Shown here: positions 25,564-37,000 of the stretch, one piece after another
Layout of the letters: each line of letters opens with the position of its first letter
How positions within the stretch are numbered: the first letter of the stretch is position 1
Origin: Clostridium cellulovorans 743B
GTDB taxonomy: Bacteria; Bacillota; Clostridia; Clostridiales; Clostridiaceae
Length of the DNA stretch: 64,000 bases
Assembly: GCF_000145275.1 (NCBI RefSeq)
Contig: NC_014393.1
Location: 3,472,001 to 3,536,000 of the forward strand
Reading direction: 5' to 3'
Made by a program: the position numbers and the translations under genes
The notes under the pieces: model-generated
Told to the model about the DNA's origin: nothing
The model's database searches: none
What the model saw: only the letters and a program-made list of their open reading frames with translations

Positions 25564-27709
25564 TTACTTTTCCCCCTTTTTGTTGCATGTATAAATTATA
25601 GTATATTTTCTTATTTTGCATTAGTTGTTCATGGGTACCAGTTTCTATTATTACCCCTTTATCAATAGAAATAATTCTTGTTGCTTCACTTAGGGTTGAT
25701 AACCTGTGGGCTATAATTATCACTGTCCTTCCATGACATATAGCCTTTAAATTATTCTGTATTATCGCTTCTGATTCATAATCAAGTGCTGAAGTAGCTT
25801 CATCAAAAATAAGAATTCTTGGGTTAGTAATTAATGCTCTAGCAATGGCCAATCGTTGTTTCTGTCCACCAGATAAACCTATACCATTTTCACCTATTTC
25901 TGTATCATACCCTTCAGATAATTTCGATATAAACTCATGTGCTCCAGCGATCTTTGCAACATGAACTATCTGTTCTAAAGTAGCATTAGGCTTGTCTATT
26001 GCAATATTATCCCTAACAGTGCCTCTAAACAAGAAATTTTCTTGCAATACTACTCCTATTTGCTTTCTAAGCCAAAATTGATCTATCATATTGATATCAA
26101 TACCATCTATCAATATTCTCCCTTCTTCAGCTATATACAACCTTTGAATAAGCTTTGAAATTGTACTTTTGCCGGATCCACTTCGACCAACAATTCCGAT
26201 TATTTCACCTTTATTTATTTGAAATGAAGCATTTTTTATTGCAGGTGCTGATTCCATAGTATATCTAAACACAACATCTTCAAAACGTACATTTCCTTGG
26301 AAATTATTTATTCTTAATTTTTTGGATTGATTAAAATCCTCTGATGGAGTATTAAATATATCACCTATTCTATTAAGGGAAATTCCTGTTTGTTGAAAAT
26401 CATTCCACATTTGAACAAGTCTTAAAATCGGCTGACTTACTCTAGAAGATAACATTCTAAAAGCAACCAGTTCTCCGATTGTCATTTTATTGTTCATGGC
26501 CAAGCTTGCGCCGACCCATAAAATTATTAAATCCAATAATTTTTGAATAAATCCAGCAAAATTTGATGCATAACTGCCAAGTATTGTCGTTTTAAAGCTT
26601 GTCTTTGCTTGTTTTGTAAGATAGCCTTCCCAACGTTTTTGGAATTCATTCTCTAAAGCAAAAGCTTTAAGTGTTTGCGATCCGTTAACTGATTCTACTA
26701 AAAAAGATTGAGCTTCTGCGCCAGCATAAAATCTTTCATCAATTCTACTTCTTAATATAGGTGTTAAAACTAAAGAAAAAATCACAAACACTGGTAATGA
26801 TAGTAAAACAATGATACTTAAAGTCTTACTATAAACAAACATAATTATGAAATATACAAAAATAAAAGCTATATCTAATACAGATGTAAGAGGAGCTCCT
26901 GTTAAGAAGTGTCTTATATTATCAATTTCCCTAACTCTGGCTATTGTATCTCCTACTCTTCTTGATTCGAAGTATTTTAACGGAAGCTTATATAAGTGAT
27001 TTACCAACCTAGCGCCCAAAACTATATCAATTTTACTAGTTGTATGAGTAAAAACGTATGTACGTGCTAAATTCAGCACTAAATCACAAACTATTACAAA
27101 AACAAGTATTCCACATAATATATTTAAAGTAGAATTGGTTCTGTGAACTAAAACTTTATCAATAATTACCTGCATAATCATAGGCATTACTATAGATAAA
27201 ATTTGAATCATCAGTGATGCTAAAAGGGTAACTATTAGCGGTTTTTTAAACTTTTTAATAGTCGGTATAAACCATTTTATATTAAATACTCCTTCTTTCA
27301 ATTCATCACTACTCTTTTTAAAAGCTATAACCTCACCATTCCATCTACTAGTTATCTCTTCGACATTTACTTTTTCCGTTTTGTTAATTTTTGTATTTAT
27401 AAATACTGCTTTATCTTCAATTATTCTTAAAAGTAAATAATAGTCCCCATCCAATTTTATAACTATGGGCATAGTTGCCTTTTTTAATTTTTCTATGGAG
27501 TATTTTTTATGTTTTGCTTTAATCCCATTATCTCTTAAAACTCTAATTAGCTTATTATCATTAAAAGACTCTTCTGGTTTTAAGTATCTTTGCCTCAATT
27601 CATTTTTTTCTACTTGAATTCCTTGAATAGCAAAAACATACATAATACACTCCATGCCTGTATCGTTATTTTCTACTATTGCGTTCGGATCAATTGTCAT
27701 ATAACTCAC
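25556..27709 (-). CDS. HlyB-type ABC exporter with degenerate C39-like domain
   Basis: 717 aa, half-transporter with fused domains. Residues 1-130 are a C39-like domain in which the catalytic Cys is replaced (NNDT17GMEC) and the His position is occupied by Asp in LDGDYYLLL, so it should not cut leader peptides. Residues about 155-430 form the six-helix transmembrane domain. The ATPase has Walker A VGRSGSGKST near 510, the LSGGQKQRLAIARAL signature, Walker B ILIFDEATSALD and the AHRLST switch. In HlyB the inactive domain holds the unfolded RTX substrate, which suits the neighbouring giant proteins. Another reading, a bacteriocin exporter, is unlikely without the catalytic residues. Confidence 0.93.
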   Translation of the reverse strand: MSYMTIDPNAIVENNDTGMECIMYVFAIQGIQVEKNELRQRYLKPEESFNDNKLIRVLRDNGIKAKHKKYSIEKLKKATMPIVIKLDGDYYLLLRIIEDKAVFINTKINKTEKVNVEEITSRWNGEVIAFKKSSDELKEGVFNIKWFIPTIKKFKKPLIVTLLASLMIQILSIVMPMIMQVIIDKVLVHRTNSTLNILCGILVFVIVCDLVLNLARTYVFTHTTSKIDIVLGARLVNHLYKLPLKYFESRRVGDTIARVREIDNIRHFLTGAPLTSVLDIAFIFVYFIIMFVYSKTLSIIVLLSLPVFVIFSLVLTPILRSRIDERFYAGAEAQSFLVESVNGSQTLKAFALENEFQKRWEGYLTKQAKTSFKTTILGSYASNFAGFIQKLLDLIILWVGASLAMNNKMTIGELVAFRMLSSRVSQPILRLVQMWNDFQQTGISLNRIGDIFNTPSEDFNQSKKLRINNFQGNVRFEDVVFRYTMESAPAIKNASFQINKGEIIGIVGRSGSGKSTISKLIQRLYIAEEGRILIDGIDINMIDQFWLRKQIGVVLQENFLFRGTVRDNIAIDKPNATLEQIVHVAKIAGAHEFISKLSEGYDTEIGENGIGLSGGQKQRLAIARALITNPRILIFDEATSALDYESEAIIQNNLKAICHGRTVIIIAHRLSTLSEATRIISIDKGVIIETGTHEQLMQNKKIYYNLYMQQKGGKVSD

Positions 27710-27924
27710 CCTCTTATCCTATTTGTTATTATAAATTCCCCTTGTATATTGTTATGTTCTAAAAAACTTCTTATGGCACTTGAAAATTCATGTATATCTT
27801 AACTAATTTTCGTATTAATCAATTAGACTACTTATTTCTAGTCCATACATTAATCTTCATCAAAGGTTTTTATAACATTTAATAGATACTACATACTTTT
27901 GTAAAAATAATATCCAACATAAAA

Positions 27925-27953
27925 ATCTTATCATTTTTTGTATTTACTTTCAA
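27925..27953 (-). promoter_or_regulatory. Possible promoter of the exporter genes
   Basis: TTGAAA (27953-27948), 17-nt spacer, TAAGAT (27930-27925), downstream of the terminator that closes the RTX gene. It would let the ABC-HlyD pair be expressed independently. The rest of the 335-nt gap (27710-28044) shows no gene. Confidence 0.5.
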
Positions 27954-27997
27954 TTTGTTTTTACATATTTTTCTTTATATCGATTAAATTTATAAAT

Positions 27998-28033
27998 AAA
28001 ATTAGCACTACTTTGGTTGTGTAGTGCTAATTT
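27998..28033 (-). terminator. Terminator after the 3083-residue RTX gene
   Basis: AAATTAGCACTAC pairs with GTAGTGCTAATTT (13 bp, 9-nt loop), followed by TTATTTATAAATTT on the minus strand. Confidence 0.8.
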
Positions 28034-28044
28034 CATTAATATTT

Positions 28045-31000
28045 CTAACTATTCAAATTAAATAGTATATCTGTACCAATTTTAGGTTCTATTTGACTAC
28101 TAACATTGGTCATACCAGCATCTGTCACTTCTCCAATTAATTCAATAGATTTTTCTAAAGTGGTGTCGTAATTTGTTATATGTTTTTCTGGAGGATAGCT
28201 CTCTTCTATTATCTTATCAAATACCACATTCCCCAAATTCAAATCTTCAAAAGTTAGTGTTTCTCCACCTTTGAACTGAATTTCTTCTATAGCGTAATCT
28301 CCACCATTAAAGTAACCTAGTACTGTTATTGAATCAGTTGTACCCTTAACTTCAATTAATAGATCACTATTCACTTTTGATATAGCAATGTCTGAATAAT
28401 TAACATCACTAATCAATAACTTATCTGTACCAGTATCAGCACCTGTTGAGCTAGATATTACATCCACTCCACAATTTATACCAAATACGTAAGTATCATC
28501 TCCTGCGCCACCTTCTAGTACATCATCCCCTGCTTCTCCATATAATTTGTCATTACCATCTCCACCATATAAGGCGTCATTACCATCACCACCATATAAA
28601 GTGTCATTTCCTGCATTTCCTTTTAGCTCGTCTATACCTTCAAATCCATAGATTACATTATTTTGACTATCTCCTTCTATAGTGTCTTTTTCTTTCGTTC
28701 CGTTAATATCGAGACTACTTAGAATTTGATTATCTAAAATTGAGTTATCTGCAAATTGTATGACTTCTACTTTATTCGTATTAACATAATAATCAGCAAT
28801 AGTTAACTTATCTGCATCATTTCCAAATGTTATTTCAAGATTTGAAAGAATCCTCTTATATGATATGTCAGCTTTATTAATACTTTCACCAAACTTGATG
28901 GTATCAGTATTACCTTCTATTTCATCGTAGTCAGTTATTGTATCCTTGCCATATCCTTTATCAAAAACATAAGTGTCACTTCCTGATGAATCACTTAAGT
29001 TGTCATCTCCGCCATCACCACTTAAAGTATCGTTGCCGTTACCTCCATCTAAACCGTCATTTCCTTCTCCACCATATAAGAAATCATTGTCATCTCCACC
29101 ATATAAGAAGTCTTCATCTTCGCCACCATATAAATAGTCATTTCCTTCTTCTCCATATAGTTGGTCTACTCCACTTTCTCCGTATATATAGTCATTGCCA
29201 GTTTGTCCATTCAGGAAATCTCCATCACTTCCACCATATATTTCATCATCATTTGCTCCACCATTTACGGTATCTGCACCTTCAAGAGCTTTTATAATAT
29301 TTTTATTGCTATCACCATCTAAAGTATCATCATTAATTGTTCCATAAAAAGTAACATTACTAATAAAGTCAGTTATTTCAGAACCATCTTCAAATATGAT
29401 TCTTTCTATTCTATTATTTCCATTAGTTGAGTAATGTTGTGATACTGTAATACGGTCTTCAGAACCCTTGATTCTAATTTCTAGGGTAGTATTGGTTCTT
29501 ACAAGTTCAATATCATCCTTTGTAATTCCATCTACAAAACTAATAGTATCAATATTTCCACGGGTAGCATCATAATCCGTTATAGTGTCTTGACCAAATC
29601 CTTTTCTGAATACATAAGTATCATTTCCAGTTCCACCATATAAAGAATCATTACCCTCTTCACCATTTAGTTCATCTTTACCGTCGCCGCCATTTATCTT
29701 ATCGTCTCCTGCTCCACCATATAAGATGTCATCTCCACCATTTCCGAATAAATTATCTGCACCAATATCACCAAGTATTATATCTCCGTTGCTAGTTCCA
29801 GGCTTTCCAATTATCGTCGGTCTACTTTCTATCTGAGCAGCGATTTCTTTTTCACCCCATACAGTTCCATCTTTAAATTTCATAGCATTTATTTTATAGC
29901 TATCACTTAAATAATAATTCTTTATATTAAGTCTGTCATTTGTACCTAATATTATTATTTGGAGGTCATTTCCGATTCTCGTAAATGATAATTTATCTTT
30001 GCTTATGCGGTCACCAAATTCGATTGTATCAATATCACTAGCAGCATCACTGTAATTGTTTATTGTATCAGTACCTGAACCTATTTCAAATTGATATATA
30101 TCATTTCCGTTGCCACCAGTTAAGGTATCATTGCCAACTTGGCCATTTAGAATATCATCGCCTTCTTCACCATTTAGTACATCACTTCCAGTACCGCCGT
30201 ACAATGTATCCTTACCACCAGCAGCGTTAATGGTATCATCTCCTCCGAGACCATAGATAACATCTCCACCTTCAAGTGCCATTACTGTATCCTTGCAATC
30301 TCCAGCTTCTAAAACATCATCTCCACTGGTTCCATATAAAGCTAAGGTATCATATTTATCACTGCTTATTACTGTATCATTATCAAGAACAAACTTCTCA
30401 ATCTTATTGTTTTCATTTTTGAAATAATCCTTAATTACTAATTTATCACTTGTTCCAAGAATAGTAACTTCTAAATTATTATCTACACGACTAAACTCCA
30501 AGTTTTGGCTTGTAATACCAGCTCCAAACTTAACCACATCTATATTACCAATAGTCTTGTCGTCTTCTATTATCGTATCTTTACCAGAACCAATTTGGAA
30601 TATATATGTATCATTTCCTACTCCACCATAAAGAGTATCATTTCCTGCACCACCATCGATAATGTCATTTCCACCTTCTCCATAAACAGTGTCATCTTCA
30701 GCTAGCGCCATTATGATATCTGATACATCTCCACCTTTTACAATATCTGGTCCATCTGTTCCATATAGTATTATCGAATCAGGTTTTTCACTACCAATTA
30801 CTGTTCCATCAAAAAGTTCAAATTTTTCAATCCTATAACCATCATTTTTGTAATATCCAACTATAGTAAGTTTATCATTTTGACCTTCTATCGTTATCTC
30901 TAAATCATAATCACTTCTATTGAAAATTATATCTTCTTCTTTTATACCTTCACCAAATCTTAAGGTATCTATGTTTCCTTCCTCAGTATCAAAGTCATTT

Positions 31001-34000
31001 ATTATATCTTCACCGTAACCCAAACCAAATACATAAGTATCATTTCCAACTCCGCCGTAAAGATTGTCATCACCAGCACCACCATCTAAAGTATCAATTC
31101 CTTCATCACCATAAAGGTTATCAATTCCATCTCCACCATAGATAGAGTCATTTCCAGCATTACCATGTAAATTATCCTTGCCTTGATTACCATAAATAGA
31201 ATCATTGCCACCAAGTCCTATGTATGTTTCATTAATGCTATCACCTTGGAAAGTGTCATCTCCTTCAGTTCCATATATCGATAAGTTGTCATTGATCGTT
31301 AGTATTTTATCATCAAAGAATTTAATACTTTCAATTTTATAGCCTTCTAAGAAGTAATTTTTTATAGTTAACTTATCTGTAGTTCCAGTTATAGTAATAA
31401 CTAAATCCTTGTTAACTCTTGAAACTACTATATTTTCTTCAGTTATTCCTTGTCCAAGCTTGATTGTATCAGAATTGTTAGCATTTAAATCATAGTCTGT
31501 TATTATATCCTGTCCTGATCCTATTGTGAAGATATACGTATCACTTCCGATATCACCATCTAAGGTATCATTACCTTCTCCACCATCTAGTGTATCATCA
31601 TCTGATTGTCCATATAATTCATCATTATCAACTCCACCATATAAAGTGTCGTTACCTTCTCCGCCATACAATTTATCTATTCCACCATTTCCATATAGCT
31701 GATCTTTTCCAGCCAAGCCAAGAATAGTCTCTGGAGATGATTCACCTTTTATAATATCGTCATTCTCAGTTCCATTAATATCTAATTTATTTATAGCTTC
31801 TGAATCAAATATAACTCCATTAGCTAATTCAATCTTTTCAATTCCATTGTTTGCTAAGAAATTATTTTTCACTGTAATTTTGTCAGTTGTTCCGTCTATG
31901 GTTATAACTAAATCATTTAAGATTCTCTTTATTATAAGTTTATCTTCAGTTATGCCTTCTAATAACTTAATAGTATCTATATTATTTGATGATGTATCAT
32001 AGTTATTAATAGTATCTACTCCTGAACCTAAAGAGAATACATATGTGTCGCTACCTGCACCACCGTTTAAAGTATCATTACCTTCTTCACCATATAATAC
32101 ATCATTTCCGTCTCCAGCAATTATAGTATCATTACCTAAGCCAGCAAATATCGTGTCATTACCCCCGTAAGAATTTATACTATCACTTCCTGCTAGAGCT
32201 TTAATTACTTCACTTTCATCAGTAGTATTTATTTCATCTACTATCTCTGTTCCATATATATCCAATGTCTTTATTTTTTCATTGTCATATAATTCTCCGT
32301 TAGCAAATTTTATATTTTCAATTTTATAGCTATCACTAAAATAGTAATTCGTAATAATTAATTTATCTTCCGTACCTTTAATTGAAAGCTCCAGATTATT
32401 TAATACTCTCTTTAATTCTAAATTCTCAACTGATATTCCTTCAGATAAAATTATTGTATCTATGTTATCTTCAGACGCATCAATATCTAAAATAGTATCC
32501 TTACCATAACCAATACCAAATATATATGTATCATTTCCTAATCCACCATTTAACGAATCAACACCTAGTCCACCATCTAATCGATCATTTCCTTCTAAAC
32601 CATTCAATGTGTCATTGCCGTCTTCTCCATATAATTCATCATTACCTTTGCCAGCATTAATAGTGTCAATGCCATTTCCACCATAAATTGTATCTTCTCC
32701 ATCAAAGGAATTTATCTGATCATCTCCACCATAGCCAAAAATATCCTCTTTGTTATCAGTAGCATTTATTATATCTGCATTCTCAGTTCCATATATAGGT
32801 AACTCTCTCAATATACTATTATCTATAGTCTGTCCATTTGCAAATTCGATTTTTTCAACTTTATTTGCATCATTAACATAATAATTTTTAATTATAAACT
32901 TATCATCAGTTCCTTCTATAGATATTTGTAAATTATTATTTAGATCTCTTATATATTTTATATTTTTGTCAGTTATTCCTTCGCCTAGTTTTACTGTGTC
33001 TATATTATTAACAGTATCATCAATATCGGTAATTGTATCTATTCCAGAACCTATGTTAAATATGTAAGTATCATCCCCTACTCCACCTAAGAGAATATCA
33101 TTACCTGCTCCACCATCTATAGTATCATTTCCTTGTTGTCCATAAATTGTGTCAACACCATCTTCACCATAGATAATATCAGCATCTTCACCGCCTTCGA
33201 AGGTATCATCTCCTAATCCACCTTTTAATGTATCTACTCCAGCTTCACCAAAGATATTATCATTACCGCTACCACCATCAAGTTCATCGTTGCCTGCTCC
33301 ACCATAAATAAAGTCATTACCTTCATCTCCAAAAACTTGGTCTTTTCCATTGCCAGATTTTATGACGTCATCACCTTCTCGACCATTGATATAGTCGTCA
33401 CCACCCATTGAATTTATTGTATCTGCACCTTCAAGGGCATCTATAACTTCACCAACATCATCTGTATTTATAACATCAATACCTTCTGTTCCAAATATCG
33501 GTAACTTATCTAATTCAGCGTTATCTAATACTGAACCATCAGCAAACTCTATACGCTCTATTTTAACATTAGGCAGGAACTGATTTACAATTTTCACTTG
33601 ATCAGTGGTATTTTTAATTGTTATCACCAAATCTCTATTCACTCTTCTTAATGAGATATTTTCAGCAGTAATACCTGTTTCAAACTTCAAGATATCTATA
33701 TTTCCAACTGTATTACCTTTATCATTTATTGTATCTACACCTGAACCTGATCTAAAGATATAGATATCCTCACCTTCTCCACCACTAAGAGTGTCATTGT
33801 CTTCTCCGCCATCTAGCGTATCATTTCCAATACCACCATATAAATCATCGACACCACTATTACCATAAATCAAGTCATTTCCTTCTTGACCTTTAATATT
33901 ATCATTTCCTTCGTCTCCGTAAACAACATCATCACCTGCACCAGCATCAATAACATCATTTCCAGAACCACCATTGATCTTATCTGTTCCACCAAAAGAG

Positions 34001-37000
34001 TTTATTATATCTGCACCTTCTAATGCTTTTATTACCTCATCAACATTATCACTATTGATCTCATCACCATCAATTGTTCCATATATAATAAGTTTGCTTA
34101 GTATTTCATTATCTAGAACAGAACCATCTGCAAATTCTATCTTCTCAATTTTACTTTCTGGTAAGAAATAATTTCTTATAAATACTCTATCTTCAATACC
34201 ATCTATAGTAATTATAAGATTTCTATTCTCTCTTCTAAAATCTAAACTACTTTGACTGATACCTTCTTCAAATTTTAAAGTATCAATGTTACCACTAGTT
34301 GCATCACATTCATTTATAATATCTTTTCCTGATCCTATCCTAAAGATATAGGTGTCATTACCTTCTCCTCCATCTAGATAATCATCACCTTCTTCGCCAT
34401 CTATGATATCGTTATTATTTCCACCATAAATGTTATCATTACCTTTTCCACCATATATAGTGTCCTCTCCCGCTTGTCCGTATATAGTGTCGTTTCCTCC
34501 AAAGCCAAATATGCTTTCTTTGTTAGGGCTACCAATTAATGTTTCACCATCTTCAGTTCCATAAAGTGGAAGATTCCTTAAAGTTTCATTATCTAAACTA
34601 GTACCGTCAGCAAACTCTATTCTATCAACCTTATAAAAATCACTTATAAAATAATCTTTAATCGTTACTGTATCGCCACTAGCTACTATCAGTATTTCTA
34701 AATCATTATTATTTACTCTCGTTGCTTTTACGTCTTTTAACGTTATTCCATCTTTAAGTTTAATAATATCTGTATAAGCTGAAGTTTCGTCATAATTATT
34801 GATGGTATCTTTACCAGAGCCTATTCCAAATACATATACATCATTTCCAGCATTACCATCTAACGTATCATTTCCTAATCCACCGTCTAAATTATCATTA
34901 CCATTTCCACCCAAAAGATTATCAACACCAGTTCCGCCTTGAATGGTATCATTTCCTTCTTCTCCATAAAGAGAGTCATTTCCATTCCCTCCATCTAAAG
35001 AGTCATTTCCATTTCCTCCAAATAGACTATCAATTCCATCTCCACCTAAAATTTCGTCATTTCCATCTTGTCCATATAAAGTATCAGTTCCCTCCTCTCC
35101 ATCAACATGATCATCTCCAGCACCAGCATATATAGGTTCATCACCATTTCCACCATAAATATAATCAACTTTATCAGTTCCGACCAAAGCTGGCAGATGA
35201 TTAGGACTTATCCATGAATCTCCGAAGTTGTTTTCAGTATATCCACGTCCAAAAATTCTATTTGCTGTAGCTATTTTATAAACTTCCTCATTTAGAGGTT
35301 TAAGTTCTTCTAGAACACTTCTTATCCCTTGTTGCCCTTCTGGATCTGATGCATAACAAGCAAGTAGATCACTCAATAAAAACCCTAAATTATTGTCCTT
35401 TATCTTGCTAATACATAACTGTTTAAAATTATCAAAGTTAAACTCCATTTTCATGGTTGCTTCATTAAAATTGCATTCTATAGAAGTAACATACTCTTTC
35501 AAATAACTCTGTGCAGCTAAATTTCTAAATATATAGTCTTTTATTATCACAAGACATCTTCTAAGAGGAATTGCAGCTTCTTCTACTACAATAGGATCTT
35601 TACTACCTATATACTTACGGCCAACAAACTTTTCAACAACTGCTAAATCTCTGGCATCCATATGACCTCTCCACCAATCGATATTACCAGTTCCTGTCCA
35701 ACTGTATAGAATTTTATCTAGTAATTCTTGCTTATTAAACTCCTTATTGGAAGTAAATTCAACAACTAAATTTCTTAATTCTTCATTTGTCATCATGCTT
35801 TTTCTCAATCCATAGACATTTCCTGTAGTACTTATCTCTGGAAGTAAACGAACTATAGAATTTACCTTATCATCAACACCTGGTAATTCTTGATAGTCAA
35901 TAGTATCAGATAAATCTACATTAAAGAAAAATTGAGACATATCCATTTTTTCGCCATCAGCATTTTCATAATTTCCGATTTTTTGTTTAATTACTCCTGG
36001 ATTACTGTCATCAATTATTTCTTTATTCAAATTTAAAGCTTCAATGCCTAATTGAGCTAATGTATATAATTCACCTTTATCAGTAATACCATCAGAATTT
36101 TTATCAATCCACATTTTTAGTGTTTTAAAAGCAGCATCCTTATCATCTAGTACGTAGTCATTGTTTACATCTAAATCTCTTAAAGCTTCATATCCATTAT
36201 GAGAAAACTTCCCATTTGACATAACTACTCGGTCACCAAAAACCTCAGACCCATTGTCTATTTTGCCGTTTCCATTTAAGTCTCTTGCTAATACTCCATC
36301 AGCATTATTAACCCATTGAATTTTTTCTGCAAATCCGTTGTTATCAAGGTCAAAATTAACTCCATCTTTTAATGGACTAATCTCTATACCATTACCATCT
36401 AAATCTACTATAACAGGGTCATAAGTTGATTTTACTGATATAGCCCTTGCAAATTCATCTTCCAATTCTTTTCTAAATTGTTTAATTCCTTCTATAACTG
36501 TGCCATCCCCAAATTGCAATTTTTCTATTTCATAATAATGATTTGGATTAAAGAAATGAGAAACAGTAACTGAATCATTACTTTCTTTTCCCTCAGAATT
36601 TTTTATAGTTATTTTAAGATCATCACCAACTTTACTAAAGATAAGATCTTGTCTTGCTAAACCTTTTATAAATTTTATAGTATCTACATTATTCGGAGTA
36701 TCATCGTAATCTTCTATTACATCAGTTCCATAACCTACACCAAATATGTAAGTATCATTTCCCTTTCCACCATTCATTTTGTCATTTCCAGCAAGGGGAT
36801 CTATAAAATTCTCACCATTTTGATTGTTTGGAACAATATTATCATCACCTGGCGTTCCAATTGCAACAGTTTTATCTCCGATATCTTCTCCTTGATCTGC
36901 ATTATTAGAATAATAGGCTTCTTGAATTATTCTCCCCCTATTCCAAGTAATTCCATCAGCAAATTCAATTTTTTCTATCTCATAGCGACTCTCTAAAAAG

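Noticed and set aside
25556..27709. Bacteriocin exporter with leader peptidase
   Set aside because: The catalytic Cys and His of the C39-like domain are missing and no small double-glycine peptide gene was found nearby.
28938..29297. His-rich open frame of 119 codons on the plus strand inside the RTX gene
   Set aside because: It is the antisense of repeated Asp-Gly-Gly codons in the real gene; it has no ribosome site and its composition follows from the repeats.
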